DNA of 47,092 nt from Streptomyces lanatus (lineage in GTDB: Bacteria > Actinomycetota > Actinomycetes > Streptomycetales > Streptomycetaceae), in NCBI RefSeq assembly GCF_014655715.1, contig NZ_BNBM01000007.1, positions 431,904 to 478,995 on the forward strand. Direction: 5' to 3'. Position 1 is the stretch's first letter; every line of letters starts with the position of its first letter. A model generated the notes under the pieces. That model was not told where the DNA came from, did not search any database, and saw only the letters and a program-made list of their open reading frames with translations. Position numbers and translations under genes: made by a program. Below, piece after piece: positions 31,834 to 39,792 of the stretch.

Positions 31834-33450
31834 ATGTACGTCCAGGAACTGGAGCCCGTAGCCGGCTCGCTGGGGCTGTCCGCCCTGGTCGCGGCCCTGC
31901 CGCTGGTGATCGTGCTCGTCCTGCTGGGCGGCGTCCGGATGAAGGCCCACCTCGCGGGGCTCACAGGGCTTCTGGCGGCCGCACTGGTCGCCTGGCTCGT
32001 GTACGGCATGCCGCTCGGGCAGACGCTCTCCAGCGCCGCCCAGGGAGCCGTCTTCGGGCTCTTCCCCATCCTGTGGATCGTCGTCAACGCCCTGTGGGTG
32101 TACCGGATGACCGTCCGGACCCGGCACTTCGACATCCTCCGCCGCTCGTTCGGGCGGCTCTCGGACGACCCGCGCATCCAGGCGCTCGTCGTCGCCTTCT
32201 GCTTCGGGGCCCTCCTTGAGGCCCTCGCCGGGTTCGGGGCGCCCGTCGCGATCTGCTCGGTCATGCTGGTGGCCCTCGGCTTTGAGCCGGTCCGCGCCGC
32301 CGTCGTCGCGCTGGTCGCCAACACGGCACCCGTCGCCTTCGGCGCCATGGGGACACCGGTGGTGACGCTCGCCCAGGTCACCGGGCTGCCGCTGGACGAC
32401 GTGGCGTCCGTGGTCGGGCGCCAGACGCCCCTGCTGGCCCTCGTGGTGCCGCTCGTGCTGGTCGGGCTCGTGGACGGAAGGCGCGGACTGCGGGAGACCT
32501 GGGTCCCCGCCGTCGTCTGCGGATTCGCCTTCGCCGTCGCCCAGTTCGCCGCCTCCAACTACGTCTCCGCGCAACTCGCCGACATCGGCGCCGCCTTGGC
32601 CGGTGCGGGCGCCCTGGTCGCCGTACCGCACGCGCGTGTGCCCGCCACCGAGGCCGTGCGCGCGTCCGTGCTGACCGGAGCGCGCAGCGAGGAACTGGAC
32701 GAGGACGATCCGCGCCGGGAGGTCGTGCGGGCCTACGCCCCGTACGCGCTGATCGTCGTGATCTTCTCCATCGCGCAGATCCCCGTGGTCAAGGACTGGC
32801 TGGCCGAGGCGACCCGGACGTTCGACTGGCCCTTCCTGAACGTCGCGAACCCGGACGGCGAGCCGGTCAGTGGCAATGTCTTCAGCTGGCCGATCGTGTC
32901 CACCGGCGGCACGCTCGTGCTGCTCGCCGGGGTCTGCACGGCCGTCGTCCTCGGCGTGCACGCGCGCGTGGCGCTCAAGGAATGGGCCGCCACCGTGCAC
33001 GAGCTGAGGTTCGCCATCCTGACCGTGACGTCCGTGCTGGCGCTCGCCTACGTCATGAACCTCTCCGGGCAGGCCGCCACCATCGGCTACTTCGTGGCGG
33101 CGGCCGGCGCCGGGCTCGCCTTCCTGTCGCCGGTCCTCGGCTGGTTCGGGGTGGCGGTGTCGGGCTCGGACACCTCCGCGAACGCCCTGTTCGGCGCGTT
33201 GCAGGTGACCGCCGCCCGAGAGTCGGGGCTGTCGCCGGAACTCCTGGCCGCCGCCAACAGTTCAGGTGGTGTGCTCGGCAAGATGATCTCGCCGCAGAAC
33301 CTGACCATCGCGTGCGCGGCGGTGGGGCTCGCGGGCCGGGAAGGGGACCTGCTGCGGCGGGTGCTGCCGTGGAGTCTGGGCCTGCTGCTGGTGATGTGTC
33401 TGATCGTGGTCGGACAGAGTTCACCGGTGCTCGGCTGGATGCTGCCCTGA
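31834..33450 (+). CDS. lldP: L-lactate/glycolate permease family transporter
   Basis: This 538-aa membrane protein has about 12-14 hydrophobic helices and the LldP/GlcA hallmarks: FCFGALLEALAGFGAPVAI near residue 125, a NTAPVAFGAMGTPVV block near 165, and a late VSGSDTSANALFGALQ plus ANSSGGVLGKMISPQNL. These identify the lactate permease (LctP) family, which imports L-lactate, D-lactate or glycolate by proton symport. I chose ATG 31834 because GGGGAGG lies 6 nt upstream. The gene interrupts the otherwise mycobacteria-like order DUF3499-manB, so it is a lineage insertion. No lactate dehydrogenase gene is adjacent. Confidence 0.9.
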   Translation: MYVQELEPVAGSLGLSALVAALPLVIVLVLLGGVRMKAHLAGLTGLLAAALVAWLVYGMPLGQTLSSAAQGAVFGLFPILWIVVNALWVYRMTVRTRHFDILRRSFGRLSDDPRIQALVVAFCFGALLEALAGFGAPVAICSVMLVALGFEPVRAAVVALVANTAPVAFGAMGTPVVTLAQVTGLPLDDVASVVGRQTPLLALVVPLVLVGLVDGRRGLRETWVPAVVCGFAFAVAQFAASNYVSAQLADIGAALAGAGALVAVPHARVPATEAVRASVLTGARSEELDEDDPRREVVRAYAPYALIVVIFSIAQIPVVKDWLAEATRTFDWPFLNVANPDGEPVSGNVFSWPIVSTGGTLVLLAGVCTAVVLGVHARVALKEWAATVHELRFAILTVTSVLALAYVMNLSGQAATIGYFVAAAGAGLAFLSPVLGWFGVAVSGSDTSANALFGALQVTAARESGLSPELLAAANSSGGVLGKMISPQNLTIACAAVGLAGREGDLLRRVLPWSLGLLLVMCLIVVGQSSPVLGWMLP

Positions 33451-33564
33451 CGCCCAGGCTGACCTTGAGGTTACGGCTCGGGGTCCGCTCAGTGGGCGCA
33501 CAGCGCACTGTCGGTCCGGGCGGGTAGTTTGGGGTGACCGACAGGACTTTCAGGAGGGTTGGCC

Positions 33565-34929
33565 GTGGCTGCTGATCTGTCACAGCTCGTGAAGGCGTAC
33601 GACGTGCGCGGAGTCGTCCCGGACCAGTGGGACGAGTCGCTGGCCGAGCTCTTCGGGGCAGCCTTCGTCCAGGTGACGGGAGCGAGCGCGATCGTGACCG
33701 GTCACGACATGCGCCCGTCGTCCCCAGGCCTGTCCCGCGCGTTCGCCCGCGGAGCCGCCGCCCAGGGCGTCGACGTCACCGAGATCGGCCTGTGCTCCAC
33801 GGACCAGCTCTACTACGCCTCGGGCGCGCTGGACCTGCCGGGCGCGATGTTCACGGCCTCGCACAACCCGGCCCAGTACAACGGCATCAAGATGTGCCGC
33901 GCGGGCGCGGCCCCGGTCGGCCAGGACACGGGCCTGACCGAGATCCGCGAACTGGTGGAGAACTGGACGGAGTCGAGCGCCCCGGCCGCGAAGGCGCAGC
34001 CGGGCACGATCACCCAGCGCGACACGCTGGAGGACTACGCGGCCCATCTCCGCTCCCTCGTCGACCTGACCTCCATCCGCCCCCTGAAGGTCGTGGTGGA
34101 CGCGGGCAACGGCATGGGCGGCCACACCGTGCCGACGGTGTTCGGCGGCCTCCCGCTCGACGTGGTCCCCATGTACTTCGAGCTGGACGGCACGTTCCCC
34201 AACCACGAGGCCAACCCGCTCGACCCGGCCAACATCGTGGACCTCCAGCAGCGCGTCCGGGACGAATCCGCCGACCTCGGCATCGCCTTCGACGGCGACG
34301 CCGACCGCTGCTTCGTCGTCGACGAGCACGGCGCCCCGGTCTCCCCCTCCGCGATCACCGCCCTGGTGGCCTCCCGCGAGCTCGCCAAGCACGGCGGCAA
34401 GGGCACGATCATCCACAACCTGATCACGTCCTGGTCGGTCCCGGAGGTCGTCAAGGAGAACGGCGGCACGCCTGTGCGCACCCGCGTCGGCCACTCCTTC
34501 ATCAAGGCCGAGATGGCGAAGTCCGGCGCGATCTTCGGCGGCGAGCACTCCGCCCACTACTACTTCAAGGACTTCTGGAACGCCGACACGGGCATGCTGG
34601 CCGCCCTCCACGTCCTCGCCGCCCTCGGCGGCCAGGACGGCCCCCTCTCCGGCCTCGTCGCCCAGTACGACCGCTATGCCGGCTCCGGCGAGATCAACTC
34701 CACCGTCGCCGACCAGGCGGGCCGCCTCGCCGCGATCAAGGCCGCGTACCAGGGCCAGGAGGGCATCGAACTCGACGAACTCGACGGCCTCACGGTGACC
34801 GCCGCCGACTGGTGGTTCAACGTCCGCCCCTCCAACACGGAACCCCTCCTGCGCCTGAACGCGGAGGCCCGTGACGAGACGACGATGACGAAGGTCCGGG
34901 ACGAGGCGTTGGCGATCATCAGAGGGTGA
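33565..34929 (+). CDS. manB: Phosphomannomutase (phosphohexomutase family)
   Basis: This 454-aa alpha-D-phosphohexomutase converts mannose-6-phosphate to mannose-1-phosphate (possibly also the glucose isomers). The four family loops are present: phospho-Ser99 in TASHNPAQYNGIK, metal loop DGDADRCF, sugar loop GGEHSAHYYF and phosphate loop RPSNTEPLLRLNAE. GTG 33565 (MAADLSQLVKAYD) is preferred since AGGAGG is 7 nt upstream; an in-frame TTG at 33559 is too close. TAGTTT at 33525-33530 is a candidate -10. With manA and the manC-like gene in this window it completes a route to GDP-mannose. Confidence 0.94.
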   Translation: MAADLSQLVKAYDVRGVVPDQWDESLAELFGAAFVQVTGASAIVTGHDMRPSSPGLSRAFARGAAAQGVDVTEIGLCSTDQLYYASGALDLPGAMFTASHNPAQYNGIKMCRAGAAPVGQDTGLTEIRELVENWTESSAPAAKAQPGTITQRDTLEDYAAHLRSLVDLTSIRPLKVVVDAGNGMGGHTVPTVFGGLPLDVVPMYFELDGTFPNHEANPLDPANIVDLQQRVRDESADLGIAFDGDADRCFVVDEHGAPVSPSAITALVASRELAKHGGKGTIIHNLITSWSVPEVVKENGGTPVRTRVGHSFIKAEMAKSGAIFGGEHSAHYYFKDFWNADTGMLAALHVLAALGGQDGPLSGLVAQYDRYAGSGEINSTVADQAGRLAAIKAAYQGQEGIELDELDGLTVTAADWWFNVRPSNTEPLLRLNAEARDETTMTKVRDEALAIIRG

Positions 34930-34940
34930 GGGCACCCCTC

Positions 34941-34995
34941 AGGAGCAGCTCACGAGCAGCTCACGAGCAGCTGAGGAGCAGCCCAGGAGCAGCGC
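34941..34995. repeat. Five tandem 11-bp repeats
   Basis: Five consecutive 11-bp units of the form A(G/C)GAGCAGCNC run from 34941 to 34995, 12 nt after the manB stop. Units 2 and 3 differ only at their last base. Confidence 0.85.
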
Positions 34996-35015
34996 CTGGA
35001 GGACGGAACAGGCAG

Positions 35016-35046
35016 GGGCGGGGCGGGGGCGAACCCCGCCCCGCCC
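35016..35046. terminator. Strong hairpin after manB
   Basis: GGGCGGGGCGGGG (35016-35028) and CCCCGCCCCGCCC (35034-35046) form a perfect 13-bp, all-GC stem with loop GCGAA. It stands between manB and the Trm112-like gene and should end or weaken manB transcription, so the next gene probably has its own promoter. Confidence 0.75.
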
Positions 35047-35134
35047 AACCCCGGCACCCCGCCCCCACCGGCGGTACGCTGACCAGGCACATCCGCACAC
35101 CCGCACGTACCACCCACCCCCGAAGGGACCCGCC

Positions 35135-35305
35135 ATGCCGCTGGAAGCCGGCCTCCTGGAGATCCTCGCCTGCCCGGCCTGCCACGCCCCCCTCAAGGAG
35201 CAGGACACCGAGCTGATCTGCACCGGCCAGGACTGCGGCCTGGCCTACCCGGTCCGCGACGACATCCCCGTCCTGCTCGTGGACGAGGCCCGCCGCCCCG
35301 CGTAG
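35135..35305 (+). CDS. Trm112-like zinc-ribbon protein (UPF0434)
   Basis: This 56-aa protein starts MPLEAGLLEILACPACHAPL and ends DDIPVLLVDEARRPA. Four Cys (13, 16, 29, 34) as CPAC and C-x4-C form a zinc ribbon, and LAYPVRDDIPVLL is the signature of the Trm112/YcaR family. Relatives act as small partners or activators of methyltransferases and other enzymes. The start is ATG 35135, with AAGGGA about 7 nt upstream. It sits between manB and the SIS-like gene in the mannose cluster, as in other Streptomyces. The partner is unknown. Confidence 0.88.
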   Translation: MPLEAGLLEILACPACHAPLKEQDTELICTGQDCGLAYPVRDDIPVLLVDEARRPA

Positions 35306-35316
35306 CACGACATCAC

Positions 35317-35384
35317 GCCGCCCAAGGCGCACCCGGCACACAAAAGCCAAGCCGCCCAAGGCGCACCCGGCTCACAAAAGCCAA
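35317..35384. repeat. Direct duplication of a 34-bp unit
   Basis: Two adjacent 34-bp copies (35317-35350 and 35351-35384) start GCCGCCCAAGGCGCACCCGG and end CACAAAAGCCAA, with a single A/T mismatch. They fill the gap between the Trm112-like stop and the SIS-like gene and are unusually A-rich at their ends for this genome. Confidence 0.9.
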
Positions 35385-35416
35385 CAAGACAACCCGGCGA
35401 TCGGAGGCTGCCGCCC

Positions 35417-36553
35417 ATGCTCGACGAATCGCTGCTGGACACGCCGGACGCGCTCGCCGAGGCCGACCGCCGTGCCCTGCTCCGAGGCGCGGCAGAAGCC
35501 GGCGCCCGCGTCCGCACCGCCGCCCGCCTCGCCGCCGAGGCAGGTGTCAACGACCTCAAGCCGGACGGCCGTCCCCGAGCCATCCTCATCGCCGGCCCCG
35601 GCGCCGCGGCCACCTGCGTCGCCGACCTCCTCGGCACCCTGGCAGGCGCCACCAGCCCCGTCACCCGACTGGCCCCGGCAGGCGTCGCCCCCGCGGCGGG
35701 CGCCCTGCGCTGGGAACTGCCGGGCTGGGCGGGCTCCGTGGACCTGCTGCTGATCACCACCCCCGACGGCACCGAACCGGGCCTGTCCCTGCTCGCCGAA
35801 CAGGCGTACCGCCGCGGCTGCACGGTCGTGGCCGTGGCCCCCGCCCGCACCCCGCTCACCGAAGCCGTGCGCGACAACCACGGCCTGTTCGTGCCGATGG
35901 CGACCGCCCCGTACGAGCAGGACGAGCCCCTGGAACCCCTCGCGGCCTCCGGCCCCGGCGTCCTGTGGGCGCTGCTCACCCCGCTCCTCGCGCTCCTCGA
36001 CCGCACCGGCCTGCTGACCGCACCGCCCGACGCCGTCGAGAAGGTCGCCGACCGCCTCGACCACATCGCCGAGCGCTGCGGCCCCGCCATCGCGACGTAC
36101 AGCAACCCGGCCAAGACCCTCGCCGCCGAACTCGCCGACGCCCTCCCGCTGATCTGGACCGAGGGCGTCTCCGCCGGTCCGGCCGGCCGCCGTTTCGCCG
36201 GTGCGCTCGCCGAACTCTCCGGCCATCCCGCCGTGGTCGCCGAACTGCCCGAGGCCCTCGCCTCGCACAGCGCCCTGCTGGCCGGCCGACTCGCGGCGAG
36301 CGCCGACCCGGACGACTTCTTCCGCGACCGCGTGGAGGAGACACCGGCTCTGCACGCGCGCGTGGTGCTGCTGCGCGACCGCCCGATCGGCGGCCTCACC
36401 GCCGCGCCGTCCGCCCGAGACCTGGCCCTCAGCCACGACACGCCGATCAGCGAGCTGGAGCCGGAGCCCGGCGACGAGCTCGAAACCCTCGCGGAACTGA
36501 TCGCCATCACGGATTTCGCCGCCGTTTACCTGGCGCTCGCCTCGGGGGCCTGA
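35417..36553 (+). CDS. SIS-like phosphosugar isomerase family protein
   Basis: This 378-aa protein resembles bacterial bifunctional phosphoglucose/phosphomannose isomerase-like proteins (two SIS-type Rossmann halves). The first half has ILIAGPGAAATCVADLL and LLLITTPDGTEPGLSLLAEQAYRRGC. The second, C-terminal half matches the PGI-PMI C-terminal domain (PLIWTEGVSAGPAGRRFAGAL, then ITDFAAVYLALA). The canonical catalytic E/H residues are not obvious, so activity is uncertain. It lies between the Trm112-like gene and manA, as in M. tuberculosis (Rv3256c). The start is ATG 35417. It probably serves mannose/glucose-6-phosphate metabolism, by context. Confidence 0.78.
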   Translation: MLDESLLDTPDALAEADRRALLRGAAEAGARVRTAARLAAEAGVNDLKPDGRPRAILIAGPGAAATCVADLLGTLAGATSPVTRLAPAGVAPAAGALRWELPGWAGSVDLLLITTPDGTEPGLSLLAEQAYRRGCTVVAVAPARTPLTEAVRDNHGLFVPMATAPYEQDEPLEPLAASGPGVLWALLTPLLALLDRTGLLTAPPDAVEKVADRLDHIAERCGPAIATYSNPAKTLAAELADALPLIWTEGVSAGPAGRRFAGALAELSGHPAVVAELPEALASHSALLAGRLAASADPDDFFRDRVEETPALHARVVLLRDRPIGGLTAAPSARDLALSHDTPISELEPEPGDELETLAELIAITDFAAVYLALASGA

Positions 36554-36672
36554 TCTATCCCAGGACGCCCTGACAGCCGTACCCGCAAGGAACCGGCAGC
36601 CGTACGCACGGCGAACTCGCGTCCGACACAACGAGACCGCGCCGCACGGACAGAGAGCAGGCACACACCCGC

Positions 36673-37824
36673 ATGGACCGCCTCGACAACACCATCCGCC
36701 CCTACGCCTGGGGTTCCACCACCGCGATCCCGAAGCTCCTCGGCATCGAGCCGACCGGCGAACCGCAGGCGGAGATGTGGATGGGCGCACACCCGGGCGC
36801 ACCCTCGCGCACCGGGCGCGGCACGCTCGTCGAGGTGATCGAGGCCGACCCGGAGCGCGAACTGGGCGCGACGGCGGTCGCGAAGTTCGGCCCCCGCCTC
36901 CCCTTCCTCCTCAAGATCCTCGCCGCCGGCGCCCCCCTCTCCCTCCAGGTGCACCCCAACCTTGCGCAGGCGAAGGAGGGTTACGAGGATGAGGAGCGCC
37001 GCGGCATCCCGGTCGACGCCGGCCACCGTAACTACAAGGACGCCAACCACAAGCCCGAACTGATCTGCGCGCTCACCGAGTTCGACGGCCTGTGCGGCTT
37101 CCGCGACCCGCTCCGGGCGGCCGACCTCCTCGACGGCCTCGGCGTCGACTCCCTCAAGCCGTACGTCGACCTGCTGCACGCGCATCCCGAGGACGCGGCC
37201 CTGCGCGAGGTGCTCACCGCGATCCTCAGCGCCGACCCGGACGACATGGCCCACACCGTCACCGAGGCCGCGGCCGCCTGCTCCCGCCTCGGCGGCGACT
37301 ACGCCGCGTACGCCGACATCGCGCACCACTACCCGGGCGACCCCGGCGTCATCGCCGCCATGCTCCTCAACTACGTCCGCCTCCAGCCCGGCGAGGCCCT
37401 CTTCCTCGGCGCCGGCATCCCGCACGCGTACCTGAACGGCCTCGGCGTCGAGATCATGGCCAACTCCGACAACGTCCTGCGCTGCGGCCTGACCCCCAAG
37501 CACGTCGACGTCCCCGAACTCCTGCGCATCGTCCGCTTCGAGGCGGGCGACGCGGGAGTGCTGCGCCCGGAAGCCGCCCCGGACGGCGAGGAGGTCTACG
37601 AGACCCCGATCGACGAGTTCCGGCTGTCCCGGTACGTCCTCCCCGAGGGCACCACCGCCCACGACCTCACCCGCGCCACCCCGCAGATCCTGCTCTGCAC
37701 GGCGGGCACCGTCCGCGCCGGGGAGCACGAGCTGACCCCCGGCCGCTCCGTCTTCGTCCCGGCGGGCGAAAAGGCCGAAGTGTCCGGTGCCGGTACGGTC
37801 TTCCGGGCCACGGTCGTCGCCTGA
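36673..37824 (+). CDS. manA: Mannose-6-phosphate isomerase, class I
   Basis: This 383-aa type I phosphomannose isomerase interconverts fructose-6-phosphate and mannose-6-phosphate, the entry step to GDP-mannose. Zinc ligands are visible: Gln and His in SLQVHPN (near 95), Glu in NHKPE (near 126) and His in GIPHAYLNG (near 255). The N terminus LDNTIRPYAWGS and WMGAHPGAPS are typical, and the C-terminal cupin carries TLTPGRSVFVPAG-type sequence. ATG 36673 is the conserved family start; no strong Shine-Dalgarno is visible in the 119-bp gap to the SIS-like gene. It is the third gene of the manB-trm112-SIS-manA set. Confidence 0.94.
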   Translation: MDRLDNTIRPYAWGSTTAIPKLLGIEPTGEPQAEMWMGAHPGAPSRTGRGTLVEVIEADPERELGATAVAKFGPRLPFLLKILAAGAPLSLQVHPNLAQAKEGYEDEERRGIPVDAGHRNYKDANHKPELICALTEFDGLCGFRDPLRAADLLDGLGVDSLKPYVDLLHAHPEDAALREVLTAILSADPDDMAHTVTEAAAACSRLGGDYAAYADIAHHYPGDPGVIAAMLLNYVRLQPGEALFLGAGIPHAYLNGLGVEIMANSDNVLRCGLTPKHVDVPELLRIVRFEAGDAGVLRPEAAPDGEEVYETPIDEFRLSRYVLPEGTTAHDLTRATPQILLCTAGTVRAGEHELTPGRSVFVPAGEKAEVSGAGTVFRATVVA

Positions 37825-37977
37825 CCGAGGGCATCCGCCGACCCGGCGCACCAATGTCGGACCGGGCTGCAACAATGGCCCACCGGCAAAGGACGGGCAA
37901 AGCCGAGCCCGCGGGCTCAGCGGCTCCGAAGGCCCGAATGCCCCGAAGGCTCCGATGGTGAAGGGACAACGCGACAC

Positions 37978-38958
37978 ATGAGCGCGTCAGGCGGTACCAA
38001 GGCGATCGTGGCGGCACTCGCCGCCAACCTCGCGATCGCGGCATCGAAGTTCGTGGCGTTCGCGTTCAGCGGTTCGTCGTCGATGCTCGCCGAGGGTGTG
38101 CACTCGCTCGCCGACTCGGGCAACCAGGCCCTGCTGCTGGTCGGCGGCAAGAAGGCCCAGCGCGAGGCGACCCCGCAGCACCCCTTCGGCTACGGCCGCG
38201 AGCGCTACATCTACGCCTTCCTCGTCTCGATCATCCTGTTCTCGGTCGGCGGCATGTTCGCCCTCTACGAGGGCTACGAGAAGATCAAGCACCCGCACGA
38301 GGTCGAGCACTGGTACTGGCCGGTCGGCGTCCTCGTCTTCGCGATCATCGCCGAGACCTTCTCCTTCCGGACGGCCATCAAGGAGTCCAACGTCCTGCGG
38401 GGCAGGAAGTCCTGGAAGGAGTTCGTCCGCCACGCCAAGGCGCCCGAGCTGCCCGTCGTCCTCCTGGAGGACCTCGGCGCGCTGGTCGGCCTGGTCCTCG
38501 CCCTCGGCGGCGTCGGCCTGGCGCTGATCACCGGCGACGGCGTCTGGGACGGCATCGGCACGGTCTGCATCGGCATCCTGCTCGTCCTGATCGCGGTCGT
38601 CCTGGCCATCGAGACCAAGTCGCTGCTGCTCGGCGAGTCCGCGGACGTCGAGGTGGTCGGCAAGATCGAGGCCGCCGCCGTCGACGGCGATGTCGTCACC
38701 CGCGTCATCCACATGCGCACGCTCCACCTCGGCCCTGAGGAGCTCCTGGTCGCCGCCAAGATCGCGGTGAAGCACGACGACACCGCCGCCGAGGTCGCCT
38801 CCGCCATCGACGCGGCCGAGGCCCGCATCCGCGAGGCGGTCCCGATCGCCCGCGTCATCTACCTGGAGCCCGACATCTACAGCGAGGCCGAGGCGGCCAA
38901 GGGCGCCGACCGCGAGGCGACGCCGGGAGGACCGGCACAGCACGACGCCGAGCACTGA
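37978..38958 (+). CDS. Cation diffusion facilitator (zinc/metal efflux) protein
   Basis: This 326-aa CDF transporter has six predicted membrane helices in the first 215 residues. Helix 2 metal-site residues are His42 and Asp46 in EGVHSLADSGNQ, and a second Asp lies in LLEDLGALVG on helix 5. The C-terminal cytoplasmic domain is short, with a metal-binding His-rich part (VIHMRTLHLGPEELLVAAKIAVKHDD). It exchanges a divalent metal (Zn, Mn or Fe) for protons. The start is ATG 37978 with a weak GAAGGG upstream. It ends at a strong terminator facing the signal peptidase gene. The metal is not determined. Confidence 0.9.
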   Translation: MSASGGTKAIVAALAANLAIAASKFVAFAFSGSSSMLAEGVHSLADSGNQALLLVGGKKAQREATPQHPFGYGRERYIYAFLVSIILFSVGGMFALYEGYEKIKHPHEVEHWYWPVGVLVFAIIAETFSFRTAIKESNVLRGRKSWKEFVRHAKAPELPVVLLEDLGALVGLVLALGGVGLALITGDGVWDGIGTVCIGILLVLIAVVLAIETKSLLLGESADVEVVGKIEAAAVDGDVVTRVIHMRTLHLGPEELLVAAKIAVKHDDTAAEVASAIDAAEARIREAVPIARVIYLEPDIYSEAEAAKGADREATPGGPAQHDAEH

Positions 38959-38968
38959 CCCGTACGGT

Positions 38969-39003
38969 GACGGGGCCCGCCGAGCCGATCGGCGGGCCCC
39001 GTC
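38969..39003. terminator. Bidirectional 15-bp hairpin
   Basis: GACGGGGCCCGCCGA (38969-38983) and TCGGCGGGCCCCGTC (38989-39003) form a perfect 15-bp stem with loop GCCGA. It lies directly between the convergent cation transporter and signal peptidase genes; the peptidase stop is 2 nt away. Confidence 0.9.
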
Positions 39004-39004
39004 G

Positions 39005-39685
39005 TCATCCCGGCAACCGCCATTCCGGGGCGATCGGAGCGCGTCCGCGCTTCCGTACGACTCGCGCCGCGATCCCCAGCCCGACCCCGGTCAGCGTCAG
39101 CAGGGCCCCCAGCACGATCGCGGTCCCGATGACGGCAGGCACGGCGTAGCTGTCGGTCACCCGACCCCGGATCTCGGACTCGGCGAACGTCCCGTTCCGG
39201 TCGTCGGGAAAGGCCCGTGAATCACGGGCGTTGGCACGGTTGTCACCCAGCAGGAACAGCCGCCCCTCGGGAACCCGCACGTCGTAGTCCGGCACCCCGG
39301 CTCCACCACCGGCCTCCCCGCCTTTCAGATACGGCTCCTCGATCGCCTTCCCGTTCACGGTGACGCGCGCGGCCGCTCCCGCCCCGGTGCAGCACGCCAC
39401 ACGATCACCGCCCACACCGATGACCCGCTTGACCACCAGCCCGTCGAATCCGTACCGCTCAGGCGCCGAGAACAGCACGACGTCCCCGCGCCGCACCTCA
39501 CCCCCGCCGGTCCGCTCATAGAAGATCCGGTCACCCGGCCCATACGTCGGCGTCATGCTCTCGCTCGACACGACGGCCCCACCGAGCTCGAGCCGCGCAT
39601 AGGCAAGCCCGCCCAGCCCCAACACCAGCCCCAGCAGCCCCACCACGACGGCTGCGACCCCAAGTCTTCGTCCTGTACCGGACAT
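39005..39685 (-). CDS. lepB: Type I signal peptidase
   Basis: This 226-aa signal peptidase I has an N-terminal transmembrane anchor (about 9-30), catalytic Ser43 in SESMTPTYGPGD, Lys86 in LVVKRVIGVGGD, and the conserved GDNRANARDSR box near residue 161. Unlike many SPases, a second hydrophobic helix follows at the C terminus (AVIGTAIVLGALLTLTGVGL), so both ends are in the membrane, as in some Streptomyces Sip proteins. GGAGGG lies 5 nt upstream of ATG 39685; ATG 39700 is in frame but less likely. It removes signal peptides of exported proteins. It is a lone gene, not part of a sip cluster. Confidence 0.9.
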   Translation of the reverse strand: MSGTGRRLGVAAVVVGLLGLVLGLGGLAYARLELGGAVVSSESMTPTYGPGDRIFYERTGGGEVRRGDVVLFSAPERYGFDGLVVKRVIGVGGDRVACCTGAGAAARVTVNGKAIEEPYLKGGEAGGGAGVPDYDVRVPEGRLFLLGDNRANARDSRAFPDDRNGTFAESEIRGRVTDSYAVPAVIGTAIVLGALLTLTGVGLGIAARVVRKRGRAPIAPEWRLPG

Positions 39686-39792
39686 TGCATCCCTCCCCAT
39701 ACGGCCTCTCCGCCGGCGGAGCGTACCCGGCCGCTGTGACGGGGCAGTGCGGGCCCGCGCCCACCCCGTGGACGCGGACCCGCTCAATCCGG

